From Rhizobium sophorae (lineage in GTDB: Bacteria; Pseudomonadota; Alphaproteobacteria; Rhizobiales; Rhizobiaceae), in NCBI RefSeq assembly GCF_013087515.1, contig NZ_JABFCN010000048.1:310001-374000 (forward strand): a stretch of DNA of 64,000 nucleotides, given 5' to 3'. Position numbers and translations under genes: made by a program. This document shows, piece by piece, positions 17,046 through 27,685 of the stretch. The first letter of the stretch is position 1. Each line of letters opens with the position of its first letter. Under the pieces are notes generated by a model, which worked only from the letters and a program-made list of their open reading frames with translations, searched no databases and had not been told where the DNA came from.

Positions 17046-18128
17046 TCATTGCGTCGGCGCGGCAGGTGGAAAAAAGCCGTTGCTCCGCCATTCGAGCAGG
17101 CGGTAGGGGTTTTGCGAAAGTTCATGCGCGCCGGTGAAGCCGACGGCGCCGATCGGCGTCTGGAATGTCGTGCCGACAAGCGTCTCTTGCAGAGGTTTGC
17201 CCGCTGCGGCGGCGGCTTCTCCCGCCTGGCCGGCAATGAGGGCGGCGGCCAGCGACGGCAGGACATAACCTTCCGGCTCGATGCCTTTGGCGCGCAGCGC
17301 ATCGGCTGCAACTGTGCCTTCCGGCAGAAGGGCGTATTCGGGCAGGGCGACGGCGCGCACGCCATCTGCGAGCGGCAGCGGCTGATTGGCGGCGCGCATG
17401 GCATCGCCGCCGAGGATGGACAGCTGGATGTTCTCGGCCTTGGCGTCGCGGGCGATGACGGCGATATCGTTGCGGTCGCCGCCGATGAAGACCCTGGTGG
17501 CGCCGGCCCGTTTCAGGCGGCGGACGAGGGCAATCTGCTGCTCCTGTCCCGGACGGTAGGTGTCGGTAAAGACCGGCTTCAGGCCGTTCTGCTCCAGCGC
17601 ATTGCGGACCGCTTCCGCCAGTTCGCGGCCATGGATGGTGCCGTCCTCGATCAGCGCGATCGGATCGGCGGCCCAGTCTTTCAGGATCACCTCGATGACC
17701 TTTGACGCCTCGGCTCCGTCGGCGGGCGCCGCCCGGAAGAGCGGCCAGCCGTTCTTCAGCGCATCCTCCATCAGGATGCGGGAGCGCACCGAGACGGTGA
17801 TCGCCGGAATATTGGCGTCCTTCAGCTTCGGCAGCGCGCCTTCCAGCGTCTCGCTGCAGAGAAAGCCGACCGCGACTTGCACCTTGGCGTTGACAAGCGC
17901 ATCTGCGACCGCGGCACCACTATTGTCCTCGCAGGTCTCGTTGATGGCGACGAGGGTATTTCCGGACTGCTGGATCTCGAAACCGGCGCCGGCGGCAATC
18001 TGGGCGCCGAGGAGGGCGATCGGTCCGTTCTGAGGGGCGACGATACCGATCGTCACGCCGGCCGCATGGCTTTCAGCCGCCGCTCCCAGCAGCGCCAGAA
18101 AAGCTGCTATGCCACGCAGGTTGATCAT
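17046..18128 (-). CDS. Periplasmic branched-chain amino-acid-type (LivJ-like) substrate-binding protein
   Basis: The 360-residue protein has a signal peptide ending ESHAAG, then VTIGIVAPQNGPIALLGAQIAAGAGFEI, the first lobe of the Peripla_BP_6 (Leu/Ile/Val-binding) family. A Cys pair (ETCEDNS, VGFLCSETLEG) could form the disulfide common in LivJ relatives. No permease or ATPase gene lies near it, so the ligand and partner are unknown. It lies 63 bases upstream of rpe on the same strand. Confidence 0.78.
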   Translation of the reverse strand: MINLRGIAAFLALLGAAAESHAAGVTIGIVAPQNGPIALLGAQIAAGAGFEIQQSGNTLVAINETCEDNSGAAVADALVNAKVQVAVGFLCSETLEGALPKLKDANIPAITVSVRSRILMEDALKNGWPLFRAAPADGAEASKVIEVILKDWAADPIALIEDGTIHGRELAEAVRNALEQNGLKPVFTDTYRPGQEQQIALVRRLKRAGATRVFIGGDRNDIAVIARDAKAENIQLSILGGDAMRAANQPLPLADGVRAVALPEYALLPEGTVAADALRAKGIEPEGYVLPSLAAALIAGQAGEAAAAAGKPLQETLVGTTFQTPIGAVGFTGAHELSQNPYRLLEWRSNGFFPPAAPTQ

Positions 18129-18310
18129 GAAAGGCGGAGATCCCTAGCCATCGTCCATGCCCTTTTATCCGCAAGGCCGCGATCGTCAAAGAAAAACAAG
18201 CGCAACACAGCGCTTTTCACCGGTCCTATTGTAGAAAAGGTAACCGATGCTCGCCATATTGGCGCGATGGCAAGACAATCCAGGCATAAAGCGCGCGCAC
18301 GGAGAAGCAG

Positions 18311-18805
18311 GTGTTGAACAGGCAGCATATCGACCCCGGCCTTTATCGCGATGCCATGAGCCGGTATGCCGGCCATGTGCAACTCGTGACGACGGCCATG
18401 GGCGAACTGCGTCGCGGCGTCACCATCACCGCCGCCTGCTCGGTCTCGGACAATCCGGCCTCGGTGCTGATCTGCCTCAACAACACCAATCCGAAGAACG
18501 CAATTTTCTTCCGCAGCGGCGTCTTCGTGCTCAACACGCTTGGCGCTCATCACCAGGCCGTTGCCGACGCTTTCTCCGGGCGCACCGCGCTTACCAATGA
18601 CGACCGCTTCGCCAGCGCCCGTTTCGACACACTCGTCACCGGCGCGCCGGTTCTCTTCGATGCGCTCGCCGCCTTCGATTGCCGGGTGACCGACATCAAG
18701 GAAATGCCGACGCACAATGTCGTCTTCGGCGAGGTCGCGGCTGTCCGTTTCAGCGAAAAACACCCGGCGCTGATCTATATGAACCGGGATTATCACGCGC
18801 TGTAA
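18311..18805 (+). CDS. Flavin reductase-like (FMN-binding split barrel) protein
   Basis: The 164-residue protein starts at GTG preceded by GGAG. The pattern FRDAM-like (YRDAMSRYAGHVQLVTT) then VTITAACSVSDNPASVLICLN and FVLNTLGAHH is typical of the DIM6/NTAB flavin reductase family, which supplies reduced FMN to two-component monooxygenases. No monooxygenase lies adjacent, so the partner is unknown. A TfoX-N gene follows after 30 bases. Confidence 0.85.
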   Translation: MLNRQHIDPGLYRDAMSRYAGHVQLVTTAMGELRRGVTITAACSVSDNPASVLICLNNTNPKNAIFFRSGVFVLNTLGAHHQAVADAFSGRTALTNDDRFASARFDTLVTGAPVLFDALAAFDCRVTDIKEMPTHNVVFGEVAAVRFSEKHPALIYMNRDYHAL

Positions 18806-18835
18806 TCCGGCTTGCGGTATTTGAGGAAGCAGAGA

Positions 18836-19153
18836 ATGGACAATGCCGGGATCGAGGAAATGTTTCAGGGGCTCGGACCTGTCACGATCAAGCGCATGTT
18901 CGGTGGAAAGGGCATCTATCATCTGGGGCGTATCATAGCGCTCGAAGTGCGCGACGAAATGCTGCTTAAGGCCGACGAGACGAGCGCCCCGGAGTTTGCC
19001 GCCGCTGGTTCCACGCAATGGACCTATGAGGGAAAGAAGGGCAAGCCGGTAAAAATGCCCTACTGGTCGATCCCCGACGAGGCTTACGACGATCCCGATC
19101 TGATGGCGAAATGGGTGAGGCTTGCCTATGAGGCGTCTCTTCGCGCCGAATAG
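18836..19153 (+). CDS. TfoX N-terminal domain protein
   Basis: The 105-residue protein contains IKRMFGGKGIYHLGRIIALEV and LKADETSAPEF, the pattern of the TfoX/Sxy N-terminal domain. The C-terminal TfoX domain is absent, as is common in alphaproteobacteria, so a competence role should not be assumed. The ATG at 18836 has AGGAAG and AGAG upstream. It may be co-transcribed with the flavin reductase gene. Confidence 0.82.
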   Translation: MDNAGIEEMFQGLGPVTIKRMFGGKGIYHLGRIIALEVRDEMLLKADETSAPEFAAAGSTQWTYEGKKGKPVKMPYWSIPDEAYDDPDLMAKWVRLAYEASLRAE

Positions 19154-19156
19154 CTA

Positions 19157-19258
19157 AAGCAATTCCAGGAAAAGTCCGAAGCGGTTTTCCGTCCGAAATT
19201 GCGTAAAGACAAAAGTTAGAGCGGTTCCGCGTTTCCATGAAAAGCTGAACTGCTCTAG
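19157..19258. repeat. Dispersed intergenic palindromic repeat, family 2 copy A
   Basis: The sequence AAGCAATTCCAGGAAAAG, then AGCGGTTTTCCGTCC, AAATTGCGTAAAGAC and GAGCGGTTCCGCGTTTCC, ending GCTCTAG, is a rhizobial-type mosaic repeat. A related copy is at 45138-45226. Its last bases supply the stop codon of the Nudix gene. Confidence 0.6.
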
Positions 19259-19677
19259 CCGCGTTCACCGGGCGGCAACGCTTCTATCGCCGCTTTGGTG
19301 AAGGCCGACAGTGGCGTGGGCAAATCCGTCAGTGGAAACCAGCCGAAATCCGAGAGCTTGTCCGGTTCGGTCAGTTGAGGTTCGCCCTCGACGTCGCGGA
19401 CGAGATAGAGAATCGAGATCCAGTGTTGGCGATCGGCATCGATGATCTGTTCGGTCATGCCGATTCGCTCGATGTGGCCGATCGTCAGGCCAGTTTCCTC
19501 TTCGGCCTCACGACGCGCGGCTTCCTCAGCCGGCTCCATGTGACCGACCTTGCCGCCGACGATATTCCAATAGCCGGCTTCAGGTGGACGCATGCGTTTG
19601 TAAAGAAGGATCCTGGCGTCGCGCAGAATCACCAGGCCGACGCCGAAGCCCGGAAAATCGAGACCGGGCTTACCCAT
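19255..19677 (-). CDS. NUDIX hydrolase
   Basis: The 140-residue protein carries a complete Nudix box: GKVGHME, seven residues, then REAEEETGL, so metal-dependent pyrophosphohydrolase activity is expected. Substrate specificity cannot be read from the sequence. It lies eight bases downstream of the RNA helicase gene on the same strand and probably belongs to its transcript. Its stop codon lies inside the adjacent dispersed repeat, suggesting the repeat inserted at, and slightly changed, the 3' end. Confidence 0.9.
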   Translation of the reverse strand: MGKPGLDFPGFGVGLVILRDARILLYKRMRPPEAGYWNIVGGKVGHMEPAEEAARREAEEETGLTIGHIERIGMTEQIIDADRQHWISILYLVRDVEGEPQLTEPDKLSDFGWFPLTDLPTPLSAFTKAAIEALPPGERG

Positions 19678-19685
19678 GGCAATGC

Positions 19686-21233
<1,548 letters not shown>

Positions 21234-21389
21234 AGGGAAAACTGTTTCCGTTCCGTTCGGCCGAACTCTGAACGAGTCGGCGGGATTGCATGCCGCAATG
21301 CAGCGCGACATAGCCCCGAATGGCCGGCAAGTCAAGAAATAGAGACGCCGCACCCATTGCAGAGTGAAGCGTTGGTTACCAGGCAGGAG

Positions 21390-22709
21390 TTACTTGATAT
21401 AGGTGGCGAGTTTAAGGCCGGCATTCATGAAATATACTGGATCGACGGCATGGCCATCCTGGCGCACTTCATAATGCAGGTGCGTGCCGGTCGAGCGGCC
21501 GGTGCTGCCGGCAAGGCCGATGACGTCGTTGCGGTCGACCGTGTCGCCGACTTTGACCAGAACCTCCGACATATGCCCGTAACGCGTCGAGATGCCGTTG
21601 CCGTGATCGACTTCGACCATATTGCCGTAGCCGCCGGTCCAGCCGGCCGAAATCACCTTGCCGGGCGCCGTCGAGCGGATCCTTTCGCCCGGCGAAAAGC
21701 GGAAGTCGATGCCGGAATGGAGCGCGAGGCGGCCGAGGAAGGGATCGCGGCGGTTCCCGAACGGGCTGGTCACGTCCTTGCCGATAGCGGGATTGCGGAA
21801 GGGCAGGGATTCGGCGGTGCTACGCACTGCTTCGAGCCGGGTCAGCGCGCCGTCGAGCGCTGCCAGCGAATTGTTGAAGCCGTCGTTGCTTTCCGGCTCG
21901 ACATAGGGGCCACCGACTGCATCGTCATCGTCTTTCCTGGCAGCGGTCTCGGGCATCGGAATCTTGAAGCGGGTCAGCACGGTCTCGATGGCGTTGGCGG
22001 CATTGCCGGCATCGCTCGTCAACTGTTCGACACGGCTGCGCTGATCCTGTTCGACATCTTTAAGGGACAGTGTCACCTTGGAGAAGATGCGGTCGGCACG
22101 GTCGCCGACCGTGTCGGTGGCCGGCACATAGGCAAGCGTCGAATTGTCGGGCGTCGCATCGGCGGGCGCGCCGCTCGCCAGCTGCTTCTCGATCGCCTCG
22201 ATGCCGCTACCGGAGAGCGAAGCACGCTTGTCCTTGACGTCGGGTACATAGGACTGAACGGGCGAAGACGGCGCAGGCGGGGCGCCGTCCTTTTCCGTCA
22301 GGCCGGAGCTTTCGGCGCGGTCGAGCAGATTGTCGAGCTTGCCATGGCGGGAGGTGAGCGCCATCTGCTGCTCCATCAGCTTGTCGACCTTGTCTTCCAC
22401 CACCTGCTGGTCGAGAAGCTGGCGGGAGGTGATGCGGTCGACCTGCGCGCGGAGGGCAGCGATGCGGTCTTCATAATCGTGCTGCATGCGGGCCTGGCGG
22501 GCCATCGTGGCACCGATCAGGTCGTCGCGCAGCACCAGATAGGACGTGGCCAGGAGATAGCCGATCGAGAAGACGCCGACGAAGCAGAAGGCAAGTGCTG
22601 CCATCCATGGCCGGACCGTCATATGGCGGACCTTGTCGCCGCTTGCGAGGATGAGGATATGTTCCTTCGCCCGCCTGCCGAATACCCGGTGCTGATGTCC
22701 GCTGTTCAC
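21390..22709 (-). CDS. M23 family metallopeptidase (membrane-anchored, coiled coil)
   Basis: The 439-residue protein has one N-terminal transmembrane helix (about residues 37-58), a predicted coiled coil (about 70-130, MARQARMQHDYEDRIAALRA) and a C-terminal LytM/M23 domain with HSGIDF and HLHYEVR, keeping the zinc-binding His/Asp pattern. It is predicted to cut peptidoglycan cross-links or to activate amidases in the periplasm. The GTG start at 22709 follows GGGAG at a normal distance; another GTG 48 bases upstream lacks a site. It stands alone. Confidence 0.9.
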   Translation of the reverse strand: MNSGHQHRVFGRRAKEHILILASGDKVRHMTVRPWMAALAFCFVGVFSIGYLLATSYLVLRDDLIGATMARQARMQHDYEDRIAALRAQVDRITSRQLLDQQVVEDKVDKLMEQQMALTSRHGKLDNLLDRAESSGLTEKDGAPPAPSSPVQSYVPDVKDKRASLSGSGIEAIEKQLASGAPADATPDNSTLAYVPATDTVGDRADRIFSKVTLSLKDVEQDQRSRVEQLTSDAGNAANAIETVLTRFKIPMPETAARKDDDDAVGGPYVEPESNDGFNNSLAALDGALTRLEAVRSTAESLPFRNPAIGKDVTSPFGNRRDPFLGRLALHSGIDFRFSPGERIRSTAPGKVISAGWTGGYGNMVEVDHGNGISTRYGHMSEVLVKVGDTVDRNDVIGLAGSTGRSTGTHLHYEVRQDGHAVDPVYFMNAGLKLATYIK

Positions 22710-22813
22710 GCAGGCTCTCCCGATTGATGCTCTACGCCTCTTTGAGAAATTAGACACCGTTATGGTTAATGAATGCTTTCATTGTTGCCGTCGCGTCATA
22801 AATTTCAGTGACT

Positions 22814-23641
22814 TCAAGCGTGGCTGATCGATGCGAGCGCGCGATAGAAGGACGGCGTCAGCCCGGCTTCGGCGCGGGCAAGGTCGTTGAAGGGCGGCTT
22901 CAGCGGTCCGCGGAAATTGGCGCGCACCAACTCCTGGAAGGCCTTTGCCGGGTCGCGCTTCTCGCGGGCGCAGAGGAAGCGGAACCATTTGGCGCCGACG
23001 GCGACATGGCCTTTCTCGTCATTGTAGATGACGTCGAGCACCGCTGCACTTTCGAGATCGCCTGTCTGGCGCATCTTCGCCTGCAGCGACGGGGTGACGT
23101 CGAGGCCGCGGGCTTCCAGAATCAGCGGCACGACGGCGAGCCTTGCCGTCAGATCGTTGCGCGTCGAATGGGCGGCCTGCCAGAGCCCGTCATGGGCGGG
23201 CAGATCGCCATAATCGGCGCCGAGATCGTTGAGCCTGGCGCGCACCATACGGAAATGTTTCGCCTCCTCGAAGGCGACCAGCATCCAGCCGTCGAAAAAG
23301 GAATTCGGCACCGGCTCGGTCGCGAATCGCGCGACGATATCGAGCGCCAGATCGACGGCGTTGAGCTCGATATGGGCGATGGCATGAAGCAGGGCGATCC
23401 GCCCTTTGAGCGTATGCAGCGAGCGCTTCTCCACCTGGGTCGGCGGCGTCAGCACCGGTTTATCAGGACGGCCGGGCCTGTCGGGCAGGGCCGCATCGAG
23501 CGGCGAGCGCAGCGACACCCGGCGGGCGAACCAGCGGGTGGCGCTTTCCTGCGCAAGTGCCGTCTTGCGGTCGAGATCGGCGGAAGAGATCGCATCGATG
23601 GCACCGCCGCGTAGCGAGGTTATCGTGAGATCCCCGGTCAC
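22814..23641 (-). CDS. DUF455 ferritin-like protein
   Basis: The 275-residue protein has helices rich in Glu and His: AHIELNAVDLALD, VAFEEAKHF and NDEKGHVAVG. These supply the carboxylate/His ligands of the DUF455 ferritin-like diiron family. The function is unknown. The GTG start overlaps the stop codon of the bcp gene (GTGA), so the two are translationally coupled, which fits an oxidative-stress or metal-related role. That role is inference. Confidence 0.85.
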   Translation of the reverse strand: MTGDLTITSLRGGAIDAISSADLDRKTALAQESATRWFARRVSLRSPLDAALPDRPGRPDKPVLTPPTQVEKRSLHTLKGRIALLHAIAHIELNAVDLALDIVARFATEPVPNSFFDGWMLVAFEEAKHFRMVRARLNDLGADYGDLPAHDGLWQAAHSTRNDLTARLAVVPLILEARGLDVTPSLQAKMRQTGDLESAAVLDVIYNDEKGHVAVGAKWFRFLCAREKRDPAKAFQELVRANFRGPLKPPFNDLARAEAGLTPSFYRALASISHA

Positions 23642-24111
23642 GCCGCCAGGTTCCTGACCGCCTCGAGCACAGTTTCGGCATGGCCCTGCACCTTCACCTT
23701 CTGCCAGATGGTGGCGATCGTGCCGTCCTGGCGGATCAGGAAAGTGGTACGCTCGACGCCCATGAAGTTGCGGCCGTACATGCTCTTTTCCTTCCAGACG
23801 CCATAGGCCTGCAGCGTCGTCTTTTCCTCGTCCGAGGCGAGCGCTACCGAAAGACGGTGCTTCTTGATGAACTTGTCATGGCAGGCGGCCGAATCGGGCG
23901 ACATGCCGATAACGGCAGCACCCGCCGCTTCGAACTCGGCTGCTAACGCGGTGAAAGCCAGTGATTCGGCGGTGCAGCCCGTCGTGTCGTCCTTGGGATA
24001 GAAGAACAACACGAGCGGCTTGCCGTGGAATTCGGCCAGCGAAACGCGGCCGCCGCCGTCGCGGGGGAGGTTGAAATCAGGGGCCGAGGCGCCGATGCCG
24101 GGAACCGCCAT
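23638..24111 (-). CDS. Thioredoxin-dependent peroxiredoxin, Bcp type
   Basis: Reduces peroxides through a peroxidatic cysteine in DDTTGCTAES, with KDDTTGC standing for the usual KxxTPGC; the Pro is replaced by Thr. A second Cys (SAACHDKF) could be the resolving residue of an atypical 2-Cys enzyme. The 157-residue length and the FFYPKDDT and FLIRQDGTI segments fit the Bcp/PrxQ family. It is the first gene of a pair with DUF455 and is divergent from the AsmA-like gene. Confidence 0.9.
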   Translation of the reverse strand: MAVPGIGASAPDFNLPRDGGGRVSLAEFHGKPLVLFFYPKDDTTGCTAESLAFTALAAEFEAAGAAVIGMSPDSAACHDKFIKKHRLSVALASDEEKTTLQAYGVWKEKSMYGRNFMGVERTTFLIRQDGTIATIWQKVKVQGHAETVLEAVRNLAA

Positions 24112-24171
24112 TGGGAAAACCTTTCTTTTGCCGGGTTTGTGGATGACACTTTCTCTCCCCGAATTATATAG

Positions 24172-24189
24172 TGGACGGATACCCGTCCA
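24172..24189. promoter_or_regulatory. Inverted repeat in the bcp / AsmA-like divergent gap
   Basis: TGGACGG and CCGTCCA form a perfect 7-bp inverted repeat with a 4-base spacer, 48 bases before the chosen start of the AsmA-like gene. It could be an operator or a leader hairpin. No regulator is identified. Confidence 0.35.
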
Positions 24190-24236
24190 GCATGGCCGGG
24201 TTCAATTCTTCACTTAAAGGGAGAGCCCGAAGGCGC

Positions 24237-27200
24237 ATGTCAGCCATCCGCGGCGAAAAGGTCACGTTTCGCAAGAAGGATATCGTTGCGCTGGACCGCT
24301 TGCCGTCCGCCCAGGCCGAGGATCCGATCATCGTCCATTGCCCGCCGCCGCGTTCGCCGATGCGACGCACGGCGAAGCTGACCTCAGGATTTCTGGGGCT
24401 GATCCTTCTGATTCTCGCTGCCATCATTTTCACTGTCGAGAGCGGCATGTTCGACAAGGCGCTGTCGCAGCAGGCTCAGGCGGCGCTGAATGGCGTGGCC
24501 GGACCGCGTTATCGCGCCGAGGTCGGCTCCACCGTCATCCGCTTCACCTCTGATTTCCGGCTGGCACTGGAAGCACGCAACGTCAACATGATCGACCAGG
24601 AGAGTGGCCAGCACCTGTCGACGACCGGTTCGGTGCGCCTGGGGCTCGATCCGCTACAGCTTTTCCGCGGCCGCATCGCCGTCGCGGACATCGAAGCGGA
24701 GGATATCGCGCTCGATACCGCGCTTCTGCCCTCCGGCAATGCCGTCAAGCTCGACGATCTGCGCATCGACGCCATGCCTGCGGCGATGGAGAAGATCTTC
24801 TCGCAGTTCGACATGTTCGACAGCATCGTGACCCGCGGCTCCACCAATTCTGTGCGCATCTCCGGCATCGACATCAAGCTTGCCGATACCGCCAACGGTC
24901 CGCTGTCGCTTGTCATCGACAATCTCGTCTTTGCCCATGCCGGCCCGTCCTCGCTGCAATTGACCGGTGAAGTCGCGCTGAACGGCGAGGTGGCGGAGCT
25001 CGACGTGCTGGCCGAGAAGGAAGAGGGCCATGTGTCGAAGGTCGTGGCGACGCTCAAGCATGCCGACCTCACCCCCTTTGCGCTGAAACGCAACGATCAG
25101 GGCGTGATCCGGCAGGGGCTCAGCGCCTTTGCCGATCTGACAGTGTCGGCCACCAGAGCGCGCGATGGCGTGCAGCCGGCGCTTGCGGCGACGATCGACA
25201 TCGATCCCGGCCAGATCTATGCGGACGGCGATCCGCAGGAACTGTCGGGCGGGCAAATCAACCTCGTCTACGATTTCTCCAAGCAGACACTCGAGATCGC
25301 CCGGTCGAACGCCCGGTTCGGCGCGACCACGCTTCCCATCAACGGCGCGCTGATCGATCTCGACAAGCTCGACCCGCAGGCCGGCAAAGGCTTCGGCATC
25401 GACCTGCTCGTCAGTGGCGGCACGGCAGCCCCCGGCGGCTCTGGCGAGCAGCCGCTCTCCTTCGACATCCAGGCGACCGGTCGCTACATGGTCGCCGGCC
25501 GCGAATTCCAGTTTCCCAACATGACCGTTTCCAGCCCGCTCGGCGCGCTCTACGGTTCACTTGATATCAAGCTCGGCGACAAATCGCCGGAAATCAGCTT
25601 TGCCGGCCAGTCGGCGCAGCTGCAGACGATCGCGATCAAGCAGCTCTGGCCGTTCTGGATGGCGCCCAAGGTGCGCACCTGGGTGCATGGCAATCTCTTC
25701 GGTGGCACCGTCACCGACGCCGCCATTTCCGTCTTCATTCCCTTCGGCAGACTGGACGAGGCAGCCGGCGGCAAGGGATTGAAGCTCGACGCCAACCAGA
25801 TCCGCATCGGCTTCGATATCACGGGCGCGCGGATGAACGTCGCCGGCGACATTCCGCCGATCCGCGACACGTCAGCGCATTTCGACCTGACCGGCCCGGT
25901 TGCGACGATCGCGATCAAGAGCGGCACCTCCTATTTCCCCTCCGGCCGGTCGGTCGGCCTCGGGCAGGGGACGTTCATCCTGCCTGCCACCTACGATAAA
26001 CCGCTGATGGCCGATATCGATCTCGCGGTCTCCGGGGCGGCGGACGCCGTCGGCGAGCTTCTGACCTACCGGCCGATCCGGGTGCTGCAGCGCGCCGGCT
26101 TTACGCCCGACGATCTCAAGGGCCGGATCGAGGCGAATGTTAAGGCCCATTTCGGCCTGCTCTCCTCGCAAAACCCGCCGCCGGCTGAATGGACGGCGGC
26201 AATGAAGCTCACCGATATCGATCTTGCCAAGCCGTTTTCGGGCCGGATGATCAGCAATCTCGACGGCACGCTGAACGGCAATCCAAAGCGGATCACGCTC
26301 GACGCCAAGGCCCAGATCGACGGCGTCCCGGCCGATATCGAACTTACCGAACCTGTCGAGGCAGCCGATGCAGCGGCCAGGCAGCGGGTGATCACCGCGA
26401 CGCTTTCCGAGGACCAGCGCAACAAGCTGATACCCGGGCTTTCCGGCATCGTCGGCGGCAGCGTGAAGATGGTGCTGACGCGGATCGACGACGATCGGCA
26501 GGATGTCCAGCTCGACCTTACCAAGTCGCTGCTGGAACTGCCTTGGATCGGCTGGTCGAAGGGCAGCGGCATTACCGCCACGGCCGAATTCGAAACATCA
26601 GGCCCGGCCGACAATACCCAGATCAAGAACTTCCGGCTGAAGGGCGATGGTTTCGGCGCCAACGGATCGCTGAACATCGGCAAGGGCGGGCTGATCTCGG
26701 CGGATTTCGACAGCGTCAAGCTCTCCTCGCTCGACGATTTCGCCCTGTCGGTGAAGCGCAGCAAAGGCAATTTCGACGTCTCGCTCTCCGGTGACAGCGC
26801 CGATGCGCGGCCGGTCATTGCGCGGTTGAAAGCGGGCTCGGACGGTGATGGTGATGGGGATGGCGGCAACACCGGCGTATCGGTGCGCGCCAGACTGAAA
26901 AACGTCATCGGCTTCAACGACGAGAAGGTCGGTAATTTTCAGGCGCAAATATCACTGCGTGGCGACAAGCTGCAGGCGCTCAATTTTTCCGCCGTTACCG
27001 ACAGCGGCGAGGCTGTGGTCAGCCAGATGAAGGACGGCGGCGTCATCAACATCACCAGCGGCGATGCCGGCGCGGTATCGCGTTTCGCCGATCTCTACCA
27101 GCACATGCAGGGCGGCCTGCTCAATCTGGCCATCCGGCTTTCGGCAGATGGCGGCTGGGACGGCTCGCTCGACGTGCGCCGCTTCGCGATCGTCAACGAA

Positions 27201-27635
27201 CAACGCCTGCGCTCGATCGTCTCGACACCGGTCGGAAATGAGCAGCGCAGTCTCAACGAGGCGGTCAAGCGCGACATCGATACTTCGTCGCAGCGCTTCC
27301 AGCGCGGCTTTGCCCGCGTCGTCTCGCGCAATGGCATGGTCGGCATCGAGAACGGCGTGCTGCGCGGCGACCAGATCGGCGCAACCTTCCAGGGCATCGT
27401 GCGCGACCGCAAGGGCAATATGGACATGACCGGCACCTTCATGCCTGCCTACGGCCTCAACCGCCTCTTCGCCGAATTGCCATTGATCGGCGTCATCCTC
27501 GGCAATGGCAGCGACCGCGGTTTGATCGGCATTACCTTCAAGCTGACAGGCAAGTTCGACCAGCCGAACCTGCAGATCAATCCGCTGTCGATCATCGCGC
27601 CGGGCGTCTTCCGGCAGATCTTTGAATTCCAGTGA
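24237..27635 (+). CDS. AsmA/YhdP-like large envelope protein (DUF3971)
   Basis: The 1,132-residue protein has one transmembrane helix near the N-terminus (LTSGFLGLILLILAAIIF, about residues 50-67). A long beta-rich periplasmic region follows, carrying a DUF3971 segment (about 400-700) and an AsmA-like C-terminus. Members of this superfamily (YhdP, TamB, AsmA) are thought to move phospholipids between inner and outer membranes. A short Asp/Gly linker (DGDGDGDGG) occurs near residue 870. The start at 24237 is the ATG nearest the conserved part, with GAAGG upstream; an ATG at 24192 and a GTG at 24171 are alternatives. It stands alone and is divergent from bcp. Confidence 0.85.
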   Translation: MSAIRGEKVTFRKKDIVALDRLPSAQAEDPIIVHCPPPRSPMRRTAKLTSGFLGLILLILAAIIFTVESGMFDKALSQQAQAALNGVAGPRYRAEVGSTVIRFTSDFRLALEARNVNMIDQESGQHLSTTGSVRLGLDPLQLFRGRIAVADIEAEDIALDTALLPSGNAVKLDDLRIDAMPAAMEKIFSQFDMFDSIVTRGSTNSVRISGIDIKLADTANGPLSLVIDNLVFAHAGPSSLQLTGEVALNGEVAELDVLAEKEEGHVSKVVATLKHADLTPFALKRNDQGVIRQGLSAFADLTVSATRARDGVQPALAATIDIDPGQIYADGDPQELSGGQINLVYDFSKQTLEIARSNARFGATTLPINGALIDLDKLDPQAGKGFGIDLLVSGGTAAPGGSGEQPLSFDIQATGRYMVAGREFQFPNMTVSSPLGALYGSLDIKLGDKSPEISFAGQSAQLQTIAIKQLWPFWMAPKVRTWVHGNLFGGTVTDAAISVFIPFGRLDEAAGGKGLKLDANQIRIGFDITGARMNVAGDIPPIRDTSAHFDLTGPVATIAIKSGTSYFPSGRSVGLGQGTFILPATYDKPLMADIDLAVSGAADAVGELLTYRPIRVLQRAGFTPDDLKGRIEANVKAHFGLLSSQNPPPAEWTAAMKLTDIDLAKPFSGRMISNLDGTLNGNPKRITLDAKAQIDGVPADIELTEPVEAADAAARQRVITATLSEDQRNKLIPGLSGIVGGSVKMVLTRIDDDRQDVQLDLTKSLLELPWIGWSKGSGITATAEFETSGPADNTQIKNFRLKGDGFGANGSLNIGKGGLISADFDSVKLSSLDDFALSVKRSKGNFDVSLSGDSADARPVIARLKAGSDGDGDGDGGNTGVSVRARLKNVIGFNDEKVGNFQAQISLRGDKLQALNFSAVTDSGEAVVSQMKDGGVINITSGDAGAVSRFADLYQHMQGGLLNLAIRLSADGGWDGSLDVRRFAIVNEQRLRSIVSTPVGNEQRSLNEAVKRDIDTSSQRFQRGFARVVSRNGMVGIENGVLRGDQIGATFQGIVRDRKGNMDMTGTFMPAYGLNRLFAELPLIGVILGNGSDRGLIGITFKLTGKFDQPNLQINPLSIIAPGVFRQIFEFQ

Positions 27636-27641
27636 GGGGAA

Positions 27642-27669
27642 AAGGCCGGACACGAATATGGACGGCCTT
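27642..27669 (-). terminator. Terminator of the GH13 gene
   Basis: AAGGCCG and CGGCCTT form a 7-bp stem; on the minus strand it is followed by TTTTCC. It lies between the convergent AsmA-like and GH13 genes and probably serves the latter. Confidence 0.55.
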
Positions 27670-27685
27670 GTGATCTCCTTAGGAC

